From contig NZ_JACJQO010000022.1 of assembly GCF_014696715.1 (NCBI RefSeq), positions 248,001-312,000 of the forward strand: a stretch of 64,000 nt of DNA. Reading direction: 5' to 3'. Below, piece after piece: positions 54,083-63,001 of this stretch. Numbering within the stretch: position 1 is the stretch's first letter; every line of letters begins with the position of its first letter. The translations under genes and the position numbers were made by a program. The stretch comes from Pseudanabaena sp. FACHB-2040 (GTDB lineage: Bacteria > Cyanobacteriota > Cyanobacteriia > Phormidesmidales > Phormidesmidaceae). The notes under the pieces are model-generated. The model did not search any database and had not been told where the DNA came from. It saw nothing but the letters and a program-made list of their open reading frames with translations.

Positions 54083-55849
54083 TCATTGAGTTTTCTGGCT
54101 GACCCACCCTTCAATTCCGTCTGCCAATGCCTTCGTCAGTTCCTCCTGAGAAGCCGGATCAACAATCCACTCAAACTCAAAGGGGTTAATCATAAAGCCC
54201 AACTCCAGCAGCACTGAGGGAGCCACTTGAGGCCGAGTTAGCGCCAAGTTGTTCCAGAAAACTCCGTAGGAAGGGCGATCTAGGGTTTCAACCAGATAGT
54301 CGTGCAAAAACACGGCTAAATCATGGGCTTGAGCATGATACCAAAAGGTGCCGACCCCGGCAGTATTCAGCGCATCCCCATTGTCTGGCAGCGCATTGTA
54401 GTGGATGCTCAGCGCCAGATCTGGCTCGTCTCTTTGAATTTGCTCGGCGCGCTGATTAGGAAGAACGTCGTCATCGCCTTCGCGGGTCATAATCACCCTA
54501 GCTCCCCGCGCCCTCAGCTCATCCCGCAGCAGCAGCGACACGGTCAGCGCCACATCTTTTTCGGGGTAGCCGTTAGGCCCGCGCGCGCCCAAGTCCTCCT
54601 CACTGCCGTGGCCCGGATCAAGCAAGATGGTGGTGCCGCTCAAAGTTCCTGGCCGGCTTACGGTGGGGGGATGCTTCAACGACAGCACCAGGGTTGTGCC
54701 CTCGTAGCGCAGCTTATAGCCCCACTGCTGCTCGCCCCGAAACTGAAAAGTGTATTCGGCTTTATCTGGCAGCAGCGGTCGCCAGTCTAGCCGCTCCACA
54801 GCCGGGTCGTTGCTAAAGAAAATTGTGTCGGTTTGAGGCGTGGTGTTGTGCAGCGTTAGAGCCAAGCTGCCCGCCGTCTGGTTGATGCTCACTGGGACAG
54901 GCACCTGCAGCGGAAACAGCACCTCTGTCCAGCCCTCGACTTGGCGGGAGGTGACGCTGCGAATCAGGCTGCGAGGCGGCACCGCACTAGAAAACACGCG
55001 GGTCTCCGCAGCCCGAATCCAGCCGCCATAATCTAGGCGCAGCCAGTCGCCTTCGCGACCTGTTATGGTGGCGCGGGTGCCTTGGGGCAGGGGGGTGAGC
55101 CGTGAATAGTCGGTGCTGGGGCCAGTGCGGGCGGTGCCTGTCTCAGCCGTCACTTCGGCAATTTCAAACCGGGCGGGAGACAGGATTTCAATGGTGCCGG
55201 GAGCAGTCTGGGTGAGGGTTTGACCGTTGAGCGTTAGCTGGTAGGTGGGTGTGCCCAAATTACCAGCCGCTTCAGCTGTAAAACAGCCCTCGTAGCGGGT
55301 AGGGCCGCTCACTGCCAGCGGCGTGTTCTGATTGGTGAGCACAGCAGAGTTGGGCGGCAACGCCGGAGCTGACTGCGGTTCTAAGGGCAGCGTTTGGCCG
55401 GCGAGAGAGGCGGCAACGCGAGCGTTGGCAGGAGCCGAAGCGCCCAGACAAATTAAGTCTCCCGGCATTCGGGCCAAGTCCACAGCAGGCAGCAGCGACC
55501 CCTCCACAAAGGCTGTGCCCTCGGGCAGTTCGGGCTGGCTAGAGAGTCGGGTAATCCGCAGCGTCAGGCTCTCGTCGCCCTGGGTGAGTGTAAACACGTT
55601 CTCGCCCAGCGCCAGCGGTAGGGTTGGGGCAAAGTGTCCGGCTGGGCTGCGCGACTCAATAACTTGGCCGTTGATCTGGACTGGCTGGTTCGGCTCTCCT
55701 GTGCCAATGAAAAAGATTCGATCTGAAACTGTTTCATGGTTGTCGGGTGGGTACGCCACAAATAGGGCAGTGTTTCCCCAAGCAGGACTGACCATGCCCA
55801 CAGTTCCCACCAAGCTCAACGACAGAGCCCAGGCCAGAGAGTTGCCCAT
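54083..55849 (-). CDS. N-acetylmuramoyl-L-alanine amidase (AmiC type)
   Basis: 588 residues from ATG 55849 (GGAAG 8 bases upstream; GTG 55855 is an alternative). Signal peptide (LAWALSLSLVGTVGMVSPAWG). The N-terminal half is beta-rich, including an SH3-like domain (TARTGPSTDYSRLTPLPQGTR) and a region like AMIN (LALTLHNTTPQTDTIFFSND). The amidase_3 domain occupies about residues 405-585: TILLDPGHGSEEDLGARGPN, LSIHYNALPDN, and PSVLLELGFMINPFEF with the zinc ligands (His, Glu, His, Glu). It cleaves peptide from peptidoglycan during cell separation and septum maturation. Confidence 0.93.
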   Translation of the reverse strand: MGNSLAWALSLSLVGTVGMVSPAWGNTALFVAYPPDNHETVSDRIFFIGTGEPNQPVQINGQVIESRSPAGHFAPTLPLALGENVFTLTQGDESLTLRITRLSSQPELPEGTAFVEGSLLPAVDLARMPGDLICLGASAPANARVAASLAGQTLPLEPQSAPALPPNSAVLTNQNTPLAVSGPTRYEGCFTAEAAGNLGTPTYQLTLNGQTLTQTAPGTIEILSPARFEIAEVTAETGTARTGPSTDYSRLTPLPQGTRATITGREGDWLRLDYGGWIRAAETRVFSSAVPPRSLIRSVTSRQVEGWTEVLFPLQVPVPVSINQTAGSLALTLHNTTPQTDTIFFSNDPAVERLDWRPLLPDKAEYTFQFRGEQQWGYKLRYEGTTLVLSLKHPPTVSRPGTLSGTTILLDPGHGSEEDLGARGPNGYPEKDVALTVSLLLRDELRARGARVIMTREGDDDVLPNQRAEQIQRDEPDLALSIHYNALPDNGDALNTAGVGTFWYHAQAHDLAVFLHDYLVETLDRPSYGVFWNNLALTRPQVAPSVLLELGFMINPFEFEWIVDPASQEELTKALADGIEGWVSQKTQ

Positions 55850-55907
55850 CAACACGACTTCCAGATAACGCCTTTTGTCAGTCTACGGCCTGACGCTACC
55901 GGACAAA

Positions 55908-56969
55908 CTAGGCGGCCTCTGCCATCGCCTTATTAATGTCTCGCACCAGCGCGTCAATGTCTTCATGGTTGGTGCCCCAGTCACACATCAGCCGCACGCC
56001 CCCCACGCCAATAAACGTATAGAAAATCCAGCCTCTGCTTTGCAGTTGAGCTATTGCGGGCTCTGGCATCTGCACAAATAGCGCATTGGCCTGTCGGGGA
56101 AACATTAGGTGAATGCCGGGGATATGGCTCAGCTGCTGCTCTAAATAGGCCGCCATCTCGTTGGCATGCTCGGCATTTCGCAGCCAGGCTCCCGACTCTA
56201 GCAGGCCCAGCCAAGGGGCAGAAATAAAGCGCATTTTAGAGGCTAGCTGTCCAGCTTGCTTGCAGCGGTAGGCAAAGTCTTCGGCCAGGGCTTTGTTGAA
56301 AAAAATAATGGCCTCCCCCACAGCCAGACCGTTTTTGGTGCCGCAGAAGCAGAGCACGTCTACACCGACCTTCCAGCTCAGCTCAGCGGGGGTTTTGTGG
56401 GTAGATGCGATCGCATTAGCAAACCGCGCCCCATCCATGTGAATTCGTAAGCCATAGCGTTGCGCCAGTTCCTTCAACGCCAGCAGTTCATCGGCAGAAT
56501 ACAGCGTGCCGCACTCCGTTGTTTGGGTAACGCTGATCACCTTAGGCTTGGGAAAGTGAATGTCGGTGCGTTGGGTAATCAGCTGCTCTACCGCCATCGG
56601 GTCGAGCTTGCCGTTTTCCCCCTTCACGAGCAGCAGCTTAGAGCCATTGGAAGCAAACTCAGGCGCACCACACTCATCTGTCTCAATGTGGGCCAGCTGA
56701 TGGCAAATCACGCTGTGGTAAGACTGGCACAGCGAGGCCAAAGCTAGCGAATTAGCCGCCGTGCCGTTGAAAACAAAGAAAACTTCGCAGTCTGCCTCAA
56801 ACAGATCCCGCAGCTTGTCGCTAGCCCGCTGAGTCCACTCATCGTTGCCATAGGCCGGAGCATCCCCCGAATTGGCCGACAACATATAGTCCAGCGCTTC
56901 CGGGCAGATCCCTGAATAGTTATCACTGGCAAATTGCTTAAATGCAAGCCTAGGTTTAACAGCTACCAC
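55908..56969 (-). CDS. ltaE: Low-specificity L-threonine aldolase
   Basis: 353 residues, GTG start. FASDNYSGICPEALDYMLSA and PAYGNDEWTQRASDKL, then FVFNGTAANSLALASLCQ, HIETDECGAPEFASNG, RIHMDGARFANAIAST, and the PLP lysine in VLCFCGTKNGLAVGEAIIFF. It splits threonine or allo-threonine to glycine and acetaldehyde, or acts on related beta-hydroxy amino acids. Length is as expected. Confidence 0.93.
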   Translation of the reverse strand: MVAVKPRLAFKQFASDNYSGICPEALDYMLSANSGDAPAYGNDEWTQRASDKLRDLFEADCEVFFVFNGTAANSLALASLCQSYHSVICHQLAHIETDECGAPEFASNGSKLLLVKGENGKLDPMAVEQLITQRTDIHFPKPKVISVTQTTECGTLYSADELLALKELAQRYGLRIHMDGARFANAIASTHKTPAELSWKVGVDVLCFCGTKNGLAVGEAIIFFNKALAEDFAYRCKQAGQLASKMRFISAPWLGLLESGAWLRNAEHANEMAAYLEQQLSHIPGIHLMFPRQANALFVQMPEPAIAQLQSRGWIFYTFIGVGGVRLMCDWGTNHEDIDALVRDINKAMAEAA

Positions 56970-57279
56970 AGCAGAGATTTTCCACGAGATGACATCTTTT
57001 GAAGCTTACCTAGGAATTTGCGAGCGGCAAGTTCGCTGGGATTCAGTTTGGGAGGGGAGTTGGGGGGGAGTAGAGAGGATGGGGGAGGTGGGGGAGGTGG
57101 GGGAGATAGGGACGTCGTAGGGGTGGGACTTTGTAGGGGGTTTTGGCATCGTTACTCCATCTTTAGAGGGCTATTTAGGAGAAAGAGGCTAGTGGCTCCT
57201 GGCCTTCCAGGGAGGCGTCAAGCATTTCCTGAAGACTCTTTTCCTTCTGCCTTTTCCAGTCCTCTGCCTTGGAAAACAG
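56970..57279. other. Intergenic region with purine-rich tract
   Basis: 310 bases between the threonine aldolase and DUF4336 genes. The middle is strongly G-rich on the plus strand (57049-57125). I see no gene. An open frame on the plus strand (57018-57320) consists of low-complexity Gly and is not credible. Confidence 0.5.
57081..57107 (+). repeat. Tandem GGGGGAGGT units with quadruplex potential
   Basis: Two exact copies of GGGGGAGGT and a third with one change (GGGGGAGAT) lie within a longer purine tract beginning at 57049. Four or more runs of at least three G make a G-quadruplex possible on this strand. Confidence 0.75.
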
Positions 57280-58524
57280 CTAGATCTTTCCCTGGGCTGG
57301 GGGGGTTACTTTCCCCTTAACTAGGACTGACTCTAGCTGGCGCAGTAGCTCGAAGTCTTCTTGGGGAAGGGGACGGTGCCCGTTGGTTAGGGCTTCTTCG
57401 GGGGGGTGACGCTCTAAAAAGCTAAATGCTTGCCGAAACTCTTTGGGGCCAGCCGAAATGGGCGCGTCCATGTGGCAGGGAATGATGCGCTCGAACTGCC
57501 AGGCTGCGACCCAATCGGCCCAGGCAATCACTTCTTTTGGCCCTCTGGGAAAAATCAGCGTTTGCAGGACTGGGGCTACCAAAAGGCGGCCTCTGCCGCG
57601 CAGGGTCTCAAAGGCGAGCTGCCAATCGGGCTGCCAGCGAAACGGGTAGAGGCCAAAGAAGTTGCGCCGCGAACGATCTGGTGCGTTGAACGCCTCGCGA
57701 AACAGCTTTCCTGGCTTTTCCACATCTAACGCGCTGGGCCGGAAATAGAACCCAAACAGGCAAATGCGCTGCCAGCCCCTGCGCCGGTTGTCTGGGGTAT
57801 CTTGGGGCACTTCTAAGGCGCTGTCTTTAGCGTGAAACAGCAGCGGGAAGGGATCTTGCAGCAAAACTGGGGGCGGATCTTCGGAAATTGAAACGACCGA
57901 GTCGGTGACCAGGAGCGATCGCGTACTGCGATGAAAAAAAGCAACCTCTACAAATGGCCCTAACCCCAGCCCAAGCGGCCCCAAAATGGCGTAGTCAAAC
58001 TGATCTCCAAATGGGGTCTTGGAACTTTCTGGAGGCAAAATCTGAGTTCGATCAGCAGGCAGCCCCAGCCAGTTCAATGGTAGGTTGACCGGAAAGCTCC
58101 ACTGCTCTGGAGCAACAAACACCTGCGCTTTGGGGAAGCAGCGGGCAAACGGCCCCACAAATACCTTGTGCTCAATGCCCGAAACCGTCGGCAAAATGAT
58201 GTACTTCACCTCGCCATGCCGGGTTTCTAGCTCTCGCATCAGCCGCAGACACTCTGGCGTTGGCGCAACCGGCGCATACACCAGCAAGCCGCCTCGCTCC
58301 AATCGCACCACGGTCATCCGAATCGGCACGATGACGTAGAAAATGCCCTGTACTTGGTCAAAAGTCCAGATCGTATCTTTAACAATTTCGTGGCGCAGAG
58401 TTCGCCGCTGCCCGTAGGGATAGAGTGGCAGCACCGGCCAAAAAGGCCAGGCCCAATCCTTGGAGCGGATGATTGACTGGAACCTTTCTGTCGAACTGGA
58501 CAAACCTGTTACCGAACTTCTCAA
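57280..58524 (-). CDS. DUF4336 protein (metallo-beta-lactamase-like)
   Basis: Up to 414 residues; start uncertain (TTG at 58524 or 58503, no ATG before the conserved core). DWAWPFWPVLPLYPYGQRR and TIWTFDQVQGIFYVIVPIRM open the conserved part, followed by LVYAPVAPTPECLRLMREL and HKVFVGPFARCFPKA, resembling the beta-lactamase-fold sheet. The canonical HxHxDH zinc motif is not seen, so catalysis is doubtful. C-terminal RIIPCHMDAPISAGPKEF. A large DUF4336 group occurs in cyanobacteria and algae. Confidence 0.82.
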   Translation of the reverse strand: MRSSVTGLSSSTERFQSIIRSKDWAWPFWPVLPLYPYGQRRTLRHEIVKDTIWTFDQVQGIFYVIVPIRMTVVRLERGGLLVYAPVAPTPECLRLMRELETRHGEVKYIILPTVSGIEHKVFVGPFARCFPKAQVFVAPEQWSFPVNLPLNWLGLPADRTQILPPESSKTPFGDQFDYAILGPLGLGLGPFVEVAFFHRSTRSLLVTDSVVSISEDPPPVLLQDPFPLLFHAKDSALEVPQDTPDNRRRGWQRICLFGFYFRPSALDVEKPGKLFREAFNAPDRSRRNFFGLYPFRWQPDWQLAFETLRGRGRLLVAPVLQTLIFPRGPKEVIAWADWVAAWQFERIIPCHMDAPISAGPKEFRQAFSFLERHPPEEALTNGHRPLPQEDFELLRQLESVLVKGKVTPPAQGKI

Positions 58525-58661
58525 GATGCCTGTGGTTATAGCCTACTGTAAGCAGGGCAGCTTGGGGTTTGATTCTCTCAAGCCAATTTCCGCTGCAGCT
58601 TTAGGGTTGAGCTTTGGCGATTGGCTGCGGGGCAGGGTTTGCGATCGCACCTCAAGCCTCT

Positions 58662-59411
58662 TCAGGCCTCTTTGGGATAGCCAAAGTAGTCAAAATCCAG
58701 CTCATAAATTCTGTAAATCCGCTCTCGCAGTTCAGGCGTGTAAAAATCAGACGCCTTACCGGCTGAGGACGTGCTGTTTCGCCGCTCATGAAAGAAGTAT
58801 TTGGAGAAATTAGGCGACAGCTTCTCACCAACGGTTTGCAGGTCTTCGCCAAAGTTTTCATACCTGCCAATGAAGTCAAACTTGATGGATTCTTGAAACG
58901 TCTGATAGTACTGCAGCCGCCAGTGCGGGTCCATTGTTGAGATAGGTTGCTCTTCCACTGCGGAAATAAATTCTTCAAACGAAACTGCAGTATGGAGGTC
59001 AGTGTAGTTGCGGCCTAACTGTCTGAGAATTTGAGCTTTGATGGGGTGGGGAGCAGCAATCTTATCGAGGTAGCAGGAGAGGATACGAGTATAGGGATTC
59101 CTCACAAAGCAGAACTTAAAAATATCAGTGCGGCTCAAAAAAGTGTCCAAAGGCCCCACCTGGATCGGCAGCAGCAGCGGGGAGAATTTGCGTAGGTGAA
59201 TGTCTTCAAAATCTTCTCGAGTGAAGTGCTCGTCCCCTAGTTCTAGCCGCTGTAGAGTCAGCTTAATGGTGGAGCAGCCCACTTTGGGAGTATCTACATA
59301 GAGGTACCTATGCTTAAGGGAAATGTGAATCGAGAGATTAAACAGTTCCGCCTCAACGTAGTTAGAGAACTGGCTTGCTTCCCTTAAAAAACGATCCCTG
59401 AGATTTGCCAT
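58662..59411 (-). CDS. Sulfotransferase-family protein
   Basis: 249 residues. YVDTPKVGCSTIKLTLQRLE has the PAPS 5-prime-phosphosulfate loop (PKVGCSTIK), and FKFCFVRNPYTRILSCYLDKI the 3-prime-phosphate segment (RNPYxRxLS), as in sulfotransferase family 2. The C-terminus has YRIYELDFDYFGY. It would sulfate a carbohydrate or surface glycan using PAPS. Single gene, no glycosyltransferase cluster around it. Confidence 0.85.
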   Translation of the reverse strand: MANLRDRFLREASQFSNYVEAELFNLSIHISLKHRYLYVDTPKVGCSTIKLTLQRLELGDEHFTREDFEDIHLRKFSPLLLPIQVGPLDTFLSRTDIFKFCFVRNPYTRILSCYLDKIAAPHPIKAQILRQLGRNYTDLHTAVSFEEFISAVEEQPISTMDPHWRLQYYQTFQESIKFDFIGRYENFGEDLQTVGEKLSPNFSKYFFHERRNSTSSAGKASDFYTPELRERIYRIYELDFDYFGYPKEA

Positions 59412-59810
59412 GAAGCGTTACTCGATTTAGAGCAGTTTTTACTCTTATCGAACTTTAAAGGCTGTTCGAAAACCTTTCCCAGAGCGGATTTAGAGCCTTC
59501 AGAGATAGGTCTACAGGCGGATTTTGCCGATCACAGCAGCAAACCAGCAATACAGGCCGCTATAAAACAGGCCAGGCTGCCACCGATCATGGCACTCAGC
59601 CCCAGTCTGGCCAGATCCCGCTGCAGAGTACCGTGAGCCAACGCACTGCCCACCGATTGGTCAAACCATAGTTTGGCTTAGTTAAATCTGTGCCTCAACT
59701 GCTTCAGACACTGCGATCGCAGCAAAGCAGTCCCCTTCGAGAAACTGCTCTCGGTAGATAACTTCGCTTTGCTCGCATTGACAGCAAGAATCTATGGATT
59801 TCGACCGAGT
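59412..59810. other. Region of decayed coding sequence between copA and sulfotransferase
   Basis: 399 bases. On the minus strand it shows an in-frame 42-codon extension after the copA stop (59682-59810; CCQC motif and a start-less frame) and a fragment resembling the C-terminus of a nucleoside transporter (59531-59671). No intact gene. Confidence 0.5.
59531..59671 (-). pseudogene. C-terminal remnant resembling a NupC-type nucleoside transporter
   Basis: The minus-strand frame reads FDQSVGSALAHG then LQRDLARLGLSAMIGGSLA and ends in CFIAACIAGLLL with a stop at 59531. The final membrane-like helix AMIGG(S/T)LAxFxxAxIAGLLL resembles CNT/NupC C-termini. An in-frame TAA occurs a few codons upstream, so only about 45 codons remain. 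Resemblance is from memory; confirmation needs a protein search. Confidence 0.4.
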
Positions 59811-62213
59811 TTACGTTGATGCCTGTCGCCGCAGGAGCAGAGAGTTTAGAACCACAGTGACGGAGCTAAAGGCCATCAGACCACCAGCAAAGGCCGGATT
59901 GAGGCTAATGCCCAACGTTGGCAGCAGCACGCCCGCAGCCAGAGGAATACCAACCAGATTGTAGGCAAAGGCCCAAGCTAGATTCTGCCGAATTTTATTG
60001 AACGTAGCGCGGCTAAGGTGAATGGCTTCGACCACGCCCATGAGCTGGTCGCGCATGAGGATGACATCGGCAGTTTCCACAGCAATATCGGTGCCGGAGT
60101 TGAGGGTGATACCGACATCGGCCTGGGCTAAAGCAGGCGCATCGTTGATGCCGTCGCCTACTAGGGCAACTTTTTGTCCCTGAGATTGGAGTTGGGTAAT
60201 AGCCTCGACTTTACCTTGGGGAGTGACTTCGGCAATGACTTGTTTTTTGGGCAGACCGAGTTGAGCTGCGATCGCATCTCCCACTACCTTGCGATCGCCG
60301 GTCAGCATAACCACCGACAGCCCCATTGACTGCAGCCGATCAACTGCCTGCTGCGCGTCGGGCCGCAGCACGTCAGATACCCCAATCAGACCCACCAAAG
60401 TCTGGTCAAGCGCCACATACACAACCGTTTTGCCCGCTTGGGCTAGCGCATTAACTTGGTTCTCAACAGCCTGGCTCAGACCAATGCCCTGCTGCTCCAT
60501 CCAGGCTCGGTTCCCCAACCGGCAAACGGGCTCCGCTTCTTGCCAGGTGACACTGGCAGCAATGCCCAATCCCGGCTCGGTCTGGAAATGATTGGCCTTG
60601 AGCAGAGGAAGTTCTCTTTGCTGAGCGGCAGCTTGGATTGCGATCGCAAGCGGGTGCCGGGTGCCGCTCTCGACCGTCGCCGCCAGCCGCAGCAGGTCAT
60701 CTTCACCGATCCCTGCCAGCAATACCGTATCAGTCACCTGGGGCTGGCCCACCGTCAGCGTGCCTGTCTTATCAAACACCACTGTATTGAGGTGATGCAC
60801 CGTTTCGAGAATATCGCCGCCCCGAATCAGCAGCCCCCGCTCCGCGCCCATGCCAGAGCCTACAAGGATAGCGGTCGGAGTCGCTAAACCCAACGCACAG
60901 GGGCAGGCAATCACCAGCACCGCGATGGCTAGCTTCAGGCTTACCAGCAGCGTAGAAGACTGGGCCGTCATGTGGTGGGCAGCGTGCATGTGGCCCAGAG
61001 CATGACCCATCACCTCGGGCCAGAGGGGCAGGCCAACGAAGTACCAAAAGAGAAACGTCAAGGTCGCCAGGGTCATCACGCCGTAGGTGAAGTACCCAGA
61101 GATGACGTCGGCTAGCCGTTGAATTGGGGCCTTACGGCTCTGTGCCGTCTCCACCAGGCGGATCATCTGGGCCAGTACCGTGTCTTTGCCGGTGCCCATC
61201 ACTTTGATAGCGACCGCGCCTGACTGGTTCAGCGTACCCGCTGCCACTGTATCTCCCGGCTGCTTGAGTACGGGCATGGCTTCGCCCGTGAGCATCGACT
61301 CATCTACAGTGGACTGCCCTGCGACAACCTCGCCATCTGCCGGGATCTTCTCACCCGGCAGCACCTGCACCCATTCCCCGGTATGAACGCAGCTCGCCGG
61401 AACTTCTACACCGGTCTGAGCAGCCTCGGCTTTATCAGGGTCGGAGATCAGCCGGGCCACAGTGGGCTGGAGCGCGACTAGCGATCGCAACGCATCTGCT
61501 GCCTGATACCGGGCTCGCTGCTCCAGCGTGCGACCCAGCAAGATAAAGCTAAGCAGCATCACCGGCTCATCAAAAAAGCACTCCCAGCCCAGCTGAGGCA
61601 TGAAAAAGGCTACCACGCTGGCGGTGTAGGCACTCAAGGCCCCCAGTGCCACTAGCGTATTCATATTGGGAGCTAGCCGCCGCAGCCCCTGCCAGCCGTC
61701 TACGACAATGCTGCGAGCAGGGCCAATCAGTGTCACCGTAGCCAGCAAAAAGTGAAACCACAGGTCGCTGAGGATAGGCACCGTCAGCCAGCCAAAGTGG
61801 TTGAGGTGGCCCAACGTGGAGAGGGCTAGGAGGAGCGTTGCGATCGCAAGCCGCCCCAGATAAGACTTTTGCTCCTGCTGTTTGCGCTCTACCCAGTGGG
61901 CTAGCCCCGCAGTGCCATCGCCGCCATCCGAGGTTCTAGGCTGGGTTGGAAAGCCTGCTTCACTCACCCGCTCGGCTAGGGTTTCGGGGGCAACCTTGCC
62001 CTTTTCCATTTCAACCACGGCCACCTCAGTCACTAGGTTCACCGTGGCCGATAGCACCCCCTCGCAGCCGTTGAGCTGTTTTTCCACAGCTCGCACGCAG
62101 CCAGCACACTTCATGCCGCTCACATCGAGCACCACCGTTTCTCGGGTAGGGGCATTGCTCTGACTGGAAGGCTCGGAGGTTAAGGCTTCCGTTTGGTTGG
62201 GCAAAACCTGCAT
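59811..62213 (-). CDS. copA: Copper-type P1B-ATPase
   Basis: 800 residues. One N-terminal heavy-metal domain with [15 protein letters not shown] (CxxC about residues 35-38). Membrane metal site [15 protein letters not shown] (about 435). Phosphorylation motif [12 protein letters not shown] (about 479), [14 protein letters not shown] (HP motif) and [17 protein letters not shown] (hinge). Together these mark a CPx Cu+ (or Ag+) transporter. It could be CtaA or PacS, which import copper to plastocyanin in cyanobacteria; sequence alone does not decide. Confidence 0.94.
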   Translation of the reverse strand: MQVLPNQTEALTSEPSSQSNAPTRETVVLDVSGMKCAGCVRAVEKQLNGCEGVLSATVNLVTEVAVVEMEKGKVAPETLAERVSEAGFPTQPRTSDGGDGTAGLAHWVERKQQEQKSYLGRLAIATLLLALSTLGHLNHFGWLTVPILSDLWFHFLLATVTLIGPARSIVVDGWQGLRRLAPNMNTLVALGALSAYTASVVAFFMPQLGWECFFDEPVMLLSFILLGRTLEQRARYQAADALRSLVALQPTVARLISDPDKAEAAQTGVEVPASCVHTGEWVQVLPGEKIPADGEVVAGQSTVDESMLTGEAMPVLKQPGDTVAAGTLNQSGAVAIKVMGTGKDTVLAQMIRLVETAQSRKAPIQRLADVISGYFTYGVMTLATLTFLFWYFVGLPLWPEVMGHALGHMHAAHHMTAQSSTLLVSLKLAIAVLVIACPCALGLATPTAILVGSGMGAERGLLIRGGDILETVHHLNTVVFDKTGTLTVGQPQVTDTVLLAGIGEDDLLRLAATVESGTRHPLAIAIQAAAQQRELPLLKANHFQTEPGLGIAASVTWQEAEPVCRLGNRAWMEQQGIGLSQAVENQVNALAQAGKTVVYVALDQTLVGLIGVSDVLRPDAQQAVDRLQSMGLSVVMLTGDRKVVGDAIAAQLGLPKKQVIAEVTPQGKVEAITQLQSQGQKVALVGDGINDAPALAQADVGITLNSGTDIAVETADVILMRDQLMGVVEAIHLSRATFNKIRQNLAWAFAYNLVGIPLAAGVLLPTLGISLNPAFAGGLMAFSSVTVVLNSLLLRRQAST

Positions 62214-62323
62214 AGGGGCAAAATTGGGTAGAACCGTCTACTTCGCATCATAGAAGGAAACCCTGCGATCGCCCGGAATTTGTTTCTTTAGGCTTAATAA
62301 TTTCTCTTGCCAGGAAATAAGCG

Positions 62324-62557
62324 CTAACCCAGCTGCGAAGCGTCTACTGTGGCTTCGCCATGCCCTGGCACCCAAACCACCCAGCGGTTTTGGGGCTCTC
62401 GACAAAGCAGCAAGGCTTCATCATGGCTAAAAGGGCTAATCGGGGCTGACAGCCTCACCCATTTGCCTACCTGCAAAGAACTGGCAGGCTTTGTGGCTGA
62501 GCGAGATGGCTGCCACGAGGAAGAAACTGCGCTGGACTTGGAAACATTAAGCTGCAT
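62324..62557 (-). CDS. Small conserved cyanobacterial protein
   Basis: 77 residues. After a Ser-rich, disordered N-terminus comes VGKWVRLSAPISPFSHDEALLLC and RWVVWVPGHGEATVDASQL, a compact beta-type domain I recognise from short cyanobacterial proteins of unknown function. No signal or membrane segment. Upstream of copA on the same strand, 111 bases from its ATG. Confidence 0.65.
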   Translation of the reverse strand: MQLNVSKSSAVSSSWQPSRSATKPASSLQVGKWVRLSAPISPFSHDEALLLCREPQNRWVVWVPGHGEATVDASQLG

Positions 62558-63001
62558 AGACCTACTCCTGCTCAGCAGTGTAGGAGTTCCGCTGCCCCTA
62601 TCATCGGGACTAGACGCTCACATACCGCTAAGCTTTAAAGACTTCTGTATATATAGATACAAAATTTAGGTACTCTTCGGCAAGCTGTCTTATTAGAACG
62701 TTATATGCGGCAGTTCTAGAAGAGCAGTTTTTGGGGTTAGACCAGTGCTGGTGGAGCAAGGGATGGCGGGCGATGCCCACCTTACTGGGTACCAGTGCGA
62801 TCGCCCTCGCCCCTGATACCATTTCCAGGAAAAGTGCTGCAGATAGGGGGCGCGAGGGTGGATGAGTAGCGGCTACTTAGAGAATTGGTATAGCTGGCTT
62901 CTACAGCAGAAAGGGCGAGGCATTGCGTTTAGAGCCTTGATTAAGCTATCAAGACCGTCTGCAATGCCTCGCCCCTAAGTTACGCAGGGCGCAAAAGTAG
63001 A
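62558..63001. other. Intergenic region with long hairpin
   Basis: 444 bases. Contains the 62-base hairpin at 62913-62974 and one GCGATCGC. A 64-codon minus frame (62628-62822) has no recognisable sequence or ribosome binding site. Nothing else is clear. Confidence 0.5.
62913..62974 (-). terminator. Long hairpin after the SLH gene
   Basis: GGGCGAGGCATTGC (62913-62926) pairs perfectly over 14 bp with GCAATGCCTCGCCC (62961-62974). An inner CTTGAT/ATCAAG stem lies in the 34-base loop. It is 28 bases after the SLH stop; the minus strand then reads CTTTCTG, so a terminator role is possible. Confidence 0.5.

Noticed and set aside
57018-57320. Gly-rich plus-strand ORF
   Set aside because: Translation of the purine tract, with no support.
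62628-62822. 64-codon minus-strand ORF upstream of the small conserved gene
   Set aside because: No known motif or ribosome binding site.
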